A DNA stretch of 7,607 nt from an archaeon (GCA_029258815.1 JAPDJZ010000026.1:1-7607), one strand, 5' to 3'. Positions 1-5,967 are shown, counted from the first letter of the stretch. Program-made: numbers and translations. The notes: generated by a model from the sequence alone, not told the origin.

Positions 1-89
1 GCGATATGCGCTATCAGCGTCATCCCATCCGTAAAGCCCGCTCTCCGATTCTTATGATCATCTCTCCATGGCCGGCCTCCGGTATAACG
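1..89. other. window-edge segment with no recognisable gene
   Basis: This stretch lies downstream of the ADP-ribosylglycohydrolase stop. The only minus-strand ATG frames close within about 14 codons, and the plus-strand frame that opens here is the mirror of the hydrolase gene. I see no T-run terminator or repeat. A neighbouring gene may begin outside the window. Confidence 0.5.
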
Positions 90-989
90 CTAGCGCTCTC
101 GGGGGAGGCGATCCCCGCCGAACCTAAGCTCGTAAAGCCTCTCGGCAAGCCGTCGAATCCTATCAGCGTTCTCAAGCCTGTCGAGGTATTCGCGCGGAAG
201 GGATCCTGCTCCGCGGTGGGCTCCGGCGATGGCCCCGGCCATGCAGGCTATCGTATCCCGATCTCCGCCGATCCAGATAGCCCTCCTAATGGATTTAATC
301 GGATCCTGCTCCAGAAGATAGCAGTAAACCGCCGTCGGAACCGAGTTATGGGCCTCGACGCTATGCCCCAGCCTCCTAACGACGAGCCTCCTCGGCGGGT
401 CGGACTCGATAAGCCCCGGGATGAGCGCGAGCTTCCCGCGATAAACCTCGCTCGAGGCTAGGCCAAGCAGCTGCTCGATGAAATCAACCGGATCCGCCCT
501 CCCGCCCGGCTCCATCCTCAAAGCCAAGGCTATCGAAGCCGCCTCGATCAGGGCTCCCTCAACGGCGAGCGGATGATTATGGGTGGGCTTGCAAGCGGCC
601 TCGACGGCCCTTCTAAGCTCCTCGAAATCGTCATGGTAAAACAGCCCCACGGGAGCTATCCTCATGGCGCCGCCGTTCCCGAAAGACCCCCCGGGGTAAA
701 GCCTCCTGTCGAGCTCCAGAACCCCGACGCCTCGCTTAATCAGCCTGAAGATCCTCGGAGGGCCGGGGCCGTAGCCCCTCCAAGGCTCCCGCTCATATGC
801 ATCGACGAATCTCCACGCGAGCTTCTCCGGGTCGAACCTCCCCCCTCCCTCGACGATCTCCTCTGCCAAGGCTATCATCATGGCCGTATCATCGGTATAG
901 CGCAGGATGCCTCCGGGCTCGTGGATGGAGGCGCCGAGGGCGTCTCCGAGGGCCGCGGAGAGCATGCATCCGAGAAATCTCTCGAGCAT
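90..989 (-). CDS. ADP-ribosylglycohydrolase, ARH3-like (DraG/ARH family)
   Basis: Predicted cytoplasmic hydrolase that removes ADP-ribose from proteins or related ADP-ribosyl compounds, using two Mg ions. The 299-residue length is normal for the family. Visible motifs are GDALGA (15-20), the metal-binding YTDDTAMM (31-38, T32-D33-D34), SFGNGGAMRIAPVGLFY (102-118), THNHPLAVEGA (136-146), SVPTAVYCYL (216-225) and the second metal site GGDRDTIACMAGAIAGA (241-257, D243, D245, T246). GNGGAMR and SVPTA-YC recall ARH3 more than nitrogenase-type DraG, and no nitrogenase genes are nearby. All expected metal ligands are present, so it should be active. The loop between E24 and the TDDT motif is very short. 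The ATG at 989 gives MLERFLGC, a usual family start; no spaced ribosome site precedes it, so a leaderless mRNA is likely. The natural substrate cannot be told from sequence. Confidence 0.93.
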   Translation of the reverse strand: MLERFLGCMLSAALGDALGASIHEPGGILRYTDDTAMMIALAEEIVEGGGRFDPEKLAWRFVDAYEREPWRGYGPGPPRIFRLIKRGVGVLELDRRLYPGGSFGNGGAMRIAPVGLFYHDDFEELRRAVEAACKPTHNHPLAVEGALIEAASIALALRMEPGGRADPVDFIEQLLGLASSEVYRGKLALIPGLIESDPPRRLVVRRLGHSVEAHNSVPTAVYCYLLEQDPIKSIRRAIWIGGDRDTIACMAGAIAGAHRGAGSLPREYLDRLENADRIRRLAERLYELRFGGDRLPRER

Positions 990-1010
990 CCTCGGCCACG
1001 CGTCGGATCG

Positions 1011-1023
1011 GCTTAGAATAAGG
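1011..1023 (-). promoter_or_regulatory. possible TATA element for the ADP-ribosylglycohydrolase gene
   Basis: On the minus strand an AT-rich TTATTCTA, preceded by GGAAAACC, is centred about 28 bases before the ATG at 989. That spacing puts the transcription start at or next to the ATG, which suits a leaderless archaeal gene. The match to the archaeal TATA consensus is weak, and the element lies in the 59-base gap after the upstream gene, so readthrough transcription is also possible. Confidence 0.3.
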
Positions 1024-1048
1024 TTTTCCGCATCCGCCGAGGGGGATA

Positions 1049-1531
1049 TTAGCCGATGTAATGGGCGTTATCTGTGTCGAAGTCTTTAACGAGCTCGGCG
1101 TCTCTGGGCTCGAGATCGTAGCTCGCGGCCGACCCGCGCTCGGGGGCTTCCTCAAACACCATGCGATATGCCGGATGATCCTCTCCGAGGGCTTCCCGTA
1201 TAACCCTTAGCGAGAGCACCCTAACCTCCTCCCCCTCGTTGACGCCGAGGCTTCGGAGATACTCGCGCAGCAGGAGAGAAAAGATCCTCGACTTGATCTC
1301 GAGCTTGGATCTAGACGAGCCGAGAAGGGTCCGCAGATACTTCCTATTCATTATTATCGTATTCGACCCGACCTCGTGTACCGCCTCGACGTTCTCCGGC
1401 AGGTTGGCCAGGGCCAGCTCGAGGCCGGCCCTCCTAACCCCGAGCACGCTCTCGACGGCCCTCTTAACGACCCTGAACAATTCCCCCAACCCCTCGGCCT
1501 CCACGAGCATAGCCCTAAAATCCTTTCTCAA
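1049..1531 (-). CDS. small protein of unknown function, resembling an archaeal zinc-peptidase-like family with lost metal ligands
   Basis: The 160-residue protein has no signal peptide or membrane segment and is rich in charged residues. The middle holds VGSNTIIMNRKYL (54-66), then a helix FSLLLREYLRSLG (84-96), followed by an acidic NEGEEVRVLSLRVI. From memory, related archaeal proteins carry HEYLHSLG at this point, as in zinc peptidases; here both histidines are arginine (R89, R93) while E90 is kept, so a zinc-dependent activity is unlikely. The tail is acidic and ends FDTDNAHYIG. The start is uncertain: TTG at 1531 has a GAGG too close to it, ATG at 1510 has no good site, and the frame stays open upstream to 1583 (see the frameshift finding). 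Family placement is from recall and no function can be assigned. Confidence 0.72.
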   Translation of the reverse strand: MRKDFRAMLVEAEGLGELFRVVKRAVESVLGVRRAGLELALANLPENVEAVHEVGSNTIIMNRKYLRTLLGSSRSKLEIKSRIFSLLLREYLRSLGVNEGEEVRVLSLRVIREALGEDHPAYRMVFEEAPERGSAASYDLEPRDAELVKDFDTDNAHYIG

Positions 1532-1586
1532 TACCTCATCAGCCCCCAGCCGAATCGCATTTCCGGAGAAATGATATGAAGCCTAG

Positions 1587-1594
1587 TTATTTAT
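1587..1594 (-). promoter_or_regulatory. TATA box for the small gene 1049-1531
   Basis: The minus strand reads ATAAATAA, a good archaeal TATA box, inside the 127-base gap downstream of the SHMT-like gene. A start of transcription about 26 bases on would fall near 1564, just 4 bases before an ATG at 1560 that is one frame off the small gene. This supports a separate promoter for the small gene, and it bears on where its protein really begins. Confidence 0.5.
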
Positions 1595-1658
1595 CCTAAC
1601 CCCAAGTTCTCGGGAAGCCAGTCTTACGGTACTCGTTGCGATATTCCGCGGATCGGCT

Positions 1659-2828
1659 TTAGCAGAACCTCGGCCTCCTGAATCTTCTAACCAGTCTTCG
1701 AACGCTCCTCCTGACCTCCCTAGAATCCTCGTCGTCTAAAGCCCTCTTAATCAGCTTAGCCACCGTGACCATCTCCCTCTTCCCCATCCCCTTCCGGGTA
1801 ACCTCTGCCACCCCGAGCCTCAGATCCGCGTCGGAAATTATCCCGCACCGCTCGAGCCTATCACGAAGCTCGATCCTAGCCTCCCGATCGGGCACATCTA
1901 GAATCGTTTGATGAGATTTCGTAAAGCCGCGTTCTCTAGCCTTAACCGGAACTCCGAGCGCGTCCAAGTTTCTAGCGAGCTCGTGCGCGTTCTCAACGAT
2001 CTTCCCAGCATACCTCCTCCCATACCTGAGCATCTCCTCTAAGCATACGGCGAGAGCGGCGATCTTATTGAAGTGGATGTTATCGGCGATCTTATGGAAG
2101 ATGTTCTCGAAGAGCTTCCTGTAAAGCTCCTCGCTATTCGTAAGTATCAGCCCTCCCTGAGGGCCGGGAAAAGTCTTATGGGTGGACGCGAAGAGTATAT
2201 CGGCTCCCTCCCTCAGCGGGTCTTGGAAGACCCCCCCGGCGATCAAGCCTAGGACATGAGATCCATCGTAGGCGAGAAGCCCGCCATACTCGTGGACGGC
2301 CTCCGAGAGCTCCCTAACCGGGTGGGGGAAGAGCATGTAGCTCCCGCCCAGAACCACCAGATCCGGCTTCTCCGCCCTAATAACCTCTATGGATCCCTCG
2401 GCATCCGGCAGAAGGGTCTCCCGATCGCCGGGAAGATAGATGACCTCGGCCCCGATGACGTCCGGAAGCTTGTCGGGGGCGTTCCCCATATATCCCCCGC
2501 AGTCCGGGGCGACGACCGCGAGCTTACCCCGTTTAGCGAAAGCGGTGTAGGTTAGGAGGGCGGCGATATGGCCTGAAAGCGGCTCCAGGCAGACGTAATC
2601 GGCTTTAAAAAGCTTTTTGGCAAGGTCCTCAGCGTATTCCCAGATCTCATCGATATACCTCGTTCCAGAATAATATCTCGGTCTATAGGAGTATCTTCCA
2701 GCAAGATCCGTCGCCAAGGCTTTCAGCACGTTAGGGCTCTGGAGGTTCTCGCTGGGAATCATATTCAGGGTTGTGGACCTATATCTCTGATGCGCTCTGA
2801 TCAAGTCTAAAGCTTTCGACCCGCTCAT
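1659..2828 (-). CDS. glyA: serine hydroxymethyltransferase-like PLP enzyme (archaeal GlyA family)
   Basis: Fold-type I PLP enzyme of the archaeal SHMT family, predicted to interconvert serine and glycine or to cleave beta-hydroxy amino acids in the cytoplasm. Visible: LNMIPSEN (21-28), YYSGTRYIDEI (52-62), LEPLSGH (81-87), the PLP-binding AYDGSHVLGLIAGG (186-199, D188 and H191), STHKTFPGPQGG (215-226) with the Schiff-base lysine K218, GFTKSHQ (301-307) and RLGVAEVTRKGM (337-348), the region holding the substrate-carboxylate arginine. It is shorter (389 residues) than usual SHMTs (about 410-430). The segment that normally reads RYAEG-PGKRYY is shortened to RYSYRPRYY, so the glutamate needed for the folate/pterin-dependent step seems missing. 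The C-terminus (370-389) is very basic and ends in cysteine. ATG 2828 is the first start after an in-frame stop, with no ribosome site. The gene symbol denotes the family; THF/methanopterin-dependent activity is unproven. Confidence 0.88.
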   Translation of the reverse strand: MSGSKALDLIRAHQRYRSTTLNMIPSENLQSPNVLKALATDLAGRYSYRPRYYSGTRYIDEIWEYAEDLAKKLFKADYVCLEPLSGHIAALLTYTAFAKRGKLAVVAPDCGGYMGNAPDKLPDVIGAEVIYLPGDRETLLPDAEGSIEVIRAEKPDLVVLGGSYMLFPHPVRELSEAVHEYGGLLAYDGSHVLGLIAGGVFQDPLREGADILFASTHKTFPGPQGGLILTNSEELYRKLFENIFHKIADNIHFNKIAALAVCLEEMLRYGRRYAGKIVENAHELARNLDALGVPVKARERGFTKSHQTILDVPDREARIELRDRLERCGIISDADLRLGVAEVTRKGMGKREMVTVAKLIKRALDDEDSREVRRSVRRLVRRFRRPRFC

Positions 2829-2856
2829 CGCGAAACTGATTGCACTTCAAACCGCT

Positions 2857-2864
2857 CCTATTTG
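2857..2864 (-). promoter_or_regulatory. possible TATA element for the SHMT-like gene
   Basis: On the minus strand CAAATAGG is centred about 32 bases before the ATG at 2828, giving a predicted transcript start a few bases ahead of the ATG and thus a leaderless mRNA. A second AT-rich stretch (minus-strand TAAATCTGTAAATG, 2868-2881) is an alternative. Neither is a strong consensus match. Confidence 0.3.
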
Positions 2865-2939
2865 AACATTTACAGATTTAGATCGTATCTTCGACGGTCT
2901 TAGATCTCTTCTGAAACTTCTCTCAAGCAGATGAAGCAG

Positions 2940-2961
2940 GATCGCCTGAGATCAGGTGATC
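2940..2961. promoter_or_regulatory. 22-bp near-palindrome, candidate operator of the peptide-transport operon
   Basis: Two 10-base arms, GATCGCCTGA and TCAGGTGATC, flank a 2-base centre (GA). Nine of ten positions pair between the arms; the exception is a G opposite a T. It lies about 28 bases upstream of the TATA box of the binding-protein gene and over 110 bases from the SHMT-like start. A site upstream of TATA suits an activator dimer, or a repressor blocking factor binding. The regulator is not in this window. Confidence 0.5.
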
Positions 2962-2988
2962 ATGGGAAGAAAGCGGTTCGCTCATTAC

Positions 2989-3001
2989 AAAACTTTTTAA
3001 G
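2989..3001 (+). promoter_or_regulatory. BRE/TATA promoter of the peptide-transport operon
   Basis: The sequence AAAACTTTTTAAG joins a purine BRE-like stretch to the CTTTTTAA box typical of thermophilic archaea. Its centre (about 2997) predicts a transcription start near 3023, only about 4 bases before the ATG at 3027. A GAGG at 3017-3020 sits at a good ribosome-binding distance from that ATG but would fall upstream of the predicted transcript start, so this mRNA may be nearly leaderless. Confidence 0.72.
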
Positions 3002-3026
3002 CAAGCGTTAAGAAAAGAGGATTCTG

Positions 3027-4832
3027 ATGCATGGAAAATATCGTCATGGGGTAAGTAAGCTTGCGTTGATTGCTATAATAGTTGTAATCGCTGCGATCGC
3101 CATCGGTGCTGGCACATACTATTTCACCGTGCTCCCAAGATCTCAGATAAAGAACCCAGACACGATAATCGTCGCCACGATAGGTGAGCCCGAGACCTTG
3201 GATCCAGCATGGGCATACGACACGGCGAGCGGGGAGGTGATATTCAACATCTACGACACCTTGATCTTCTTCGACGGTCCAAAGGTCGATAAATTTGTTC
3301 CGATGATCGCGGAAAAGGTTCCATCGGTTGAGAACGGCCTGATAAAAGATAACGGGATGACGATAATCTTCCCGATAAAGAAGGGCATCAAGACCCACGA
3401 CGGAGGAGAGATAACGCCTGAGGACGTCGAATACTCCTTCGAAAGAGCGATCGTCCAAGAGAGGGACGGCGGCCCAACGTGGATGCTTCTCGAGCCTTTG
3501 CTTGGAGTCGACGCCCTAGAGGAGCTGGGAGACATCTCAGATCCGAGTCAAGCTGCTAAGATAGCAGAAATGATAGACAAGGCTATCGAGGTCGAGGGCG
3601 ATAACGTGGTGTTCCACCTTGCGAAGCCGTTCCCGACCACGGTGTTCTTCCAGATACTAAGCCAAACTTGGTCGAGCATAGTTGACAAGGAGTGCGCGGT
3701 CAAGAATGGGGCGTGGCCTGGAACATGGGACAACTGGGTAGACTACCATAACCCAGAAGTTCCAGAGCTTCAGGAAGTTGACTGCGGATCAGGGCCCTTC
3801 ATGCTTGAGAAGTGGGAGCATGGCAAAGAGGTTTCGCTGATAAGGTTCGACAACTACTTCCTTGGGCCAGCTAAGATCAAGAGAGCTGTGATCAAGAGGG
3901 TTGACGAGTGGTCGACTAGAAAGCTCATGTTCCTGAAGGGAGACGCGGACATAATCTACGTCCCGAGGCAGCACATGAAGGAGATCGAGGGCGCTGAAGG
4001 AGTAAGAGTGGTCAAGGACCTGCCGACCCTGCAGGTCGACGCCATATTCTTCACATTCGAGGTGGATCCGAAGAGCCCATACATCGGAAGCGGCAAGCTC
4101 GATGGAAACGGTATTCCACCAGACTTCTTCAAGGACGTAAACCTGAGGAAAGCCTTCGCATATGCCTTCGACTATGAGACCTACATCAAGGAGGCATGGC
4201 TCGGAGAAGCTGAACACATCCCAGGACCTATACCCAAGGGCCTTCCAGGATTCAACCCAGATCAGCCGAAGTACACCCACGACTTGAAGAAGGCTGAAGA
4301 ATACTTCAAGAAGGCTTTGAACGGAGAGGTCTGGGAGAAGGGATTCAAGATAATCATCCTCTACAATACTGGCAACGTCCAGAGGAAGACTGCCGCCGAG
4401 ATCCTGAAAGAGAACATCGAGAAGATAAACCCGAAGTTTAAGGTCGAGGTGAGGGCGGTCGAGTGGCCTACATACCTCAAGGCGATGGTCAAGGGCCAGC
4501 TGCCGATATTCATCATAGGGTGGATCGCAGACTATCCTGACCCGCATAACTTCGTCTACCCGTTCATGCACTCCTCTGGAACCTTCTCCGCCTTCCAGAA
4601 ATACTCGAACCCGACCGTAGACGAGCTGATCGAGAAGGGAATAACCGAGAGCGATCAGTCGAAGAGAGTGGAGATCTACAAGGAGCTTCAGAAGATCTAC
4701 TATGAGGATGTGCCGAGCTTCATCATAGATCAGCCTCTAGCCCGCCACTATGAACGCGACTGGGTCAAGGGCTGGTACTATAACCCGATATATCCTGGAG
4801 TCTACTTCTACGTCCTGTCGAAAGGCTACTAG
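3027..4832 (+). CDS. dppA: ABC transporter peptide-binding protein (family 5, DppA/OppA-like), membrane-anchored
   Basis: Extracytoplasmic solute-binding protein that would capture peptides and deliver them to the permeases encoded next. A short basic N-terminus (MHGKYRHG) and one hydrophobic segment (about 11-33) would secrete it or hold it on the outside of the membrane; there is no lipobox cysteine. Family 5 marks follow: TIGEPETLDPAWAYD (51-65), NIYDTL, an edge strand VDCGSGPFMLEKW (about 251-263), LRKAFAYAFDYETYI (from 373), GWIADYPDPHNFVYPF (about 497-512) and NPTVDELI. The full length of 601 residues is ordinary for archaeal members. The only two cysteines, C223 and C253, could form a disulfide. 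ATG 3027 is preceded by GAGG at 3017-3020 and by a strong TATA box. Sequence alone does not separate dipeptides, oligopeptides or certain oligosaccharides as ligand, since archaeal sugar importers also use this family. Confidence 0.94.
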   Translation: MHGKYRHGVSKLALIAIIVVIAAIAIGAGTYYFTVLPRSQIKNPDTIIVATIGEPETLDPAWAYDTASGEVIFNIYDTLIFFDGPKVDKFVPMIAEKVPSVENGLIKDNGMTIIFPIKKGIKTHDGGEITPEDVEYSFERAIVQERDGGPTWMLLEPLLGVDALEELGDISDPSQAAKIAEMIDKAIEVEGDNVVFHLAKPFPTTVFFQILSQTWSSIVDKECAVKNGAWPGTWDNWVDYHNPEVPELQEVDCGSGPFMLEKWEHGKEVSLIRFDNYFLGPAKIKRAVIKRVDEWSTRKLMFLKGDADIIYVPRQHMKEIEGAEGVRVVKDLPTLQVDAIFFTFEVDPKSPYIGSGKLDGNGIPPDFFKDVNLRKAFAYAFDYETYIKEAWLGEAEHIPGPIPKGLPGFNPDQPKYTHDLKKAEEYFKKALNGEVWEKGFKIIILYNTGNVQRKTAAEILKENIEKINPKFKVEVRAVEWPTYLKAMVKGQLPIFIIGWIADYPDPHNFVYPFMHSSGTFSAFQKYSNPTVDELIEKGITESDQSKRVEIYKELQKIYYEDVPSFIIDQPLARHYERDWVKGWYYNPIYPGVYFYVLSKGY

Positions 4833-4840
4833 AGCGGAGC

Positions 4841-4863
4841 CTTTTTCTTCCTTCCCATTTTTC
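4841..4863 (+). terminator. T-rich terminator or attenuator after the binding-protein gene
   Basis: Eight bases past the TAG stop begins a pyrimidine stretch with two T5 runs (CTTTTTCTTCC, then CATTTTTCT) and no preceding stable hairpin. T-runs of this kind end or pause archaeal transcription. Here partial termination would favour the binding-protein message over the downstream permease genes. Confidence 0.55.
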
Positions 4864-4879
4864 TGAGCCTTCTAAGAGG

Positions 4880-4892
4880 ATAAAGTTAATTA
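4880..4892 (+). promoter_or_regulatory. possible internal promoter before the permease genes
   Basis: ATAAAGTTAATTA is AT-rich in an otherwise GC-balanced gap and lies about 50 bases before the ATG at 4937. A transcript would start near 4913, giving a leader of about 24 bases. The match is moderate and readthrough from the main promoter may be the chief source of mRNA. Confidence 0.4.
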
Positions 4893-4896
4893 GTTG

Positions 4897-4915
4897 GGAG
4901 CGGAAAGCCGCCTCC
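4897..4915 (+). other. small hairpin between binding-protein and permease genes
   Basis: GGAGCGG and CCGC(C)TCC can pair around an AAAG loop, with seven base pairs and one bulged C. It lies between the T-rich stretch and the permease start. It could stabilise or mark a processed RNA end. If transcription starts near 4913, it would be outside the shorter message. Confidence 0.4.
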
Positions 4916-4936
4916 TGAAATAGCTTGGCCACGAGC

Positions 4937-5962
4937 ATGCGGGCATACCTCATAAGGCGTCTCCTCCTCGTTATCCCGACAATAATAGGCGTAACGCTCC
5001 TGATATTCGGAGTAACCCAGCTCTTCGATCCATACGAGCGCGCCTCACTCTACATCAGGGATCCGAGGCAGGCCGCCGACATAAATGAGATAATAAGGAA
5101 ATATGGGCTCGATCAGCCATTCTATATCCAATACTTTAACTGGATGAGTCAGGTTCTCAGAGGGAACCTGGGCTGGTCTCAGTCCATGCACATGTCAGTT
5201 TTAGAGGCACTGGTCACGCATTTACCAGCCACGGCTGAGCTCGCATTATACTCCGCCCCGCTGATCATCATCTTCGGAATCTTCCTCGGGAAGCTCTCAG
5301 CAGTGAACAAGGATAAGGCCATAGATCATGCTACCAGAGTCGTGGCGATCATAGGCTGGTCTCTTCCATCTTTCTGGCTCGGCATAGTCCTGCTCGCGGT
5401 CTTCTATGGAGGGCTAGGGATCTTCCCGCCTGGGAGGCTTAGCCCGTGGGCTGAAGCCATGATAGCTTCTGGGGAGTTCAAGGTTTACACAGGGCTCTAC
5501 ACGATTGATGCCATCCTGAACTTGAATCCAGCGGTCTTCCTAGATGCCTTGATGCATCTAGTTCTACCCGTAACGACGATAGTCACGATAAACGTTGCCC
5601 TGATAATGAGGATAATGAGGTCGAGCATGCTCGAGCAGCTCGGGAAAACATACATCATAGCCGCCAGGGCGAGAGGATTGACCAGCAAAGAGGTGATCGA
5701 TAAACATGCGACCAAGAACGCCCTCATATCGGTGATCACGATATCAGGAATACTTACCGCAGGTCTCCTCTCGGGTATGGTCATAACCGAGACGGTCTTC
5801 GAGTTCAAGGGGGTAGGATACTTCGCCGCGAACGCTGCAACCCAGCTTGACATACCCGCGGTCTTGGGATTCGCGCTCTTCGCTGGGCTGGTCTTCGTGA
5901 TAGCCAACCTGATAGTTGACATACTTTACGCTTACATAGATCCTAGGATTAGGTTGGGGTGA
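4937..5962 (+). CDS. dppB: peptide ABC transporter permease, DppB/OppB type
   Basis: Inner component of the peptide importer, an integral membrane protein with about six transmembrane helices (roughly residues 8-30, 101-121, 134-158, 204-226, 266-289 and 309-334, counted from ATG 4937). The N-terminus MRAYLIRRLLLVIPTIIGVT and the extracellular YGLDQPFYIQYFNWMSQVLRGNLG-type region (about 56-80) are signatures of the DppB side of the pair. The ATPase-coupling loop YIIAARARGLTSKEVIDKH (about 239-257) matches the EAA motif, with the conserved A and G positions kept. At 341 residues it has family length. ATG 4937 gives the usual family start; an in-frame TTG at 4925 would add MATS, and neither has a good ribosome site. 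It should pair with the next gene to form the channel. Confidence 0.94.
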   Translation: MRAYLIRRLLLVIPTIIGVTLLIFGVTQLFDPYERASLYIRDPRQAADINEIIRKYGLDQPFYIQYFNWMSQVLRGNLGWSQSMHMSVLEALVTHLPATAELALYSAPLIIIFGIFLGKLSAVNKDKAIDHATRVVAIIGWSLPSFWLGIVLLAVFYGGLGIFPPGRLSPWAEAMIASGEFKVYTGLYTIDAILNLNPAVFLDALMHLVLPVTTIVTINVALIMRIMRSSMLEQLGKTYIIAARARGLTSKEVIDKHATKNALISVITISGILTAGLLSGMVITETVFEFKGVGYFAANAATQLDIPAVLGFALFAGLVFVIANLIVDILYAYIDPRIRLG

Positions 5963-5963
5963 T
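5957..5963 (+). promoter_or_regulatory. ribosome binding site deciding the DppC start
   Basis: GGGTGAT overlaps the TGA stop of the previous gene and matches the 3' part of the archaeal GGAGGTGAT site. It is 4 bases before the GTG at 5968, favouring that start over the GTG at 5959, which would lie inside the site. Translational coupling between the two permeases is likely. Confidence 0.6.
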
Positions 5964-5967
5964 TTGG

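Noticed and set aside
6..461. Plus-strand open frame of 151 codons opposite the ADP-ribosylglycohydrolase
   Set aside because: It is antisense to a gene with clear family motifs, has no recognisable domain or ribosome site, and is low in complexity in the way mirror frames of GC-rich genes are.
573..1155. Several overlapping frames on both strands (573-1016, 797-1021, 907-1089 plus; 889-1155 minus)
   Set aside because: They overlap the hydrolase or the small minus-strand gene in other frames, are Pro/Arg/Ser-rich, and show no motif.
2874..2940. Repeated TAGATC and CTTC/GAAG words in the divergent gap
   Set aside because: They are only 4-6 bases long, spaced irregularly, and expected by chance in an AT-leaning gap.
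3789..4571. 260-codon minus-strand frame inside the binding-protein gene
   Set aside because: It lies wholly antisense to a gene with strong family 5 motifs; its Leu/Val/Asp-rich text is what the complement of that gene yields, and no promoter or ribosome site precedes it.
5497..5922. 141-codon minus-strand frame inside the DppB-type permease gene
   Set aside because: Hydrophobic text mirrors the transmembrane helices of the permease on the other strand; no independent evidence.
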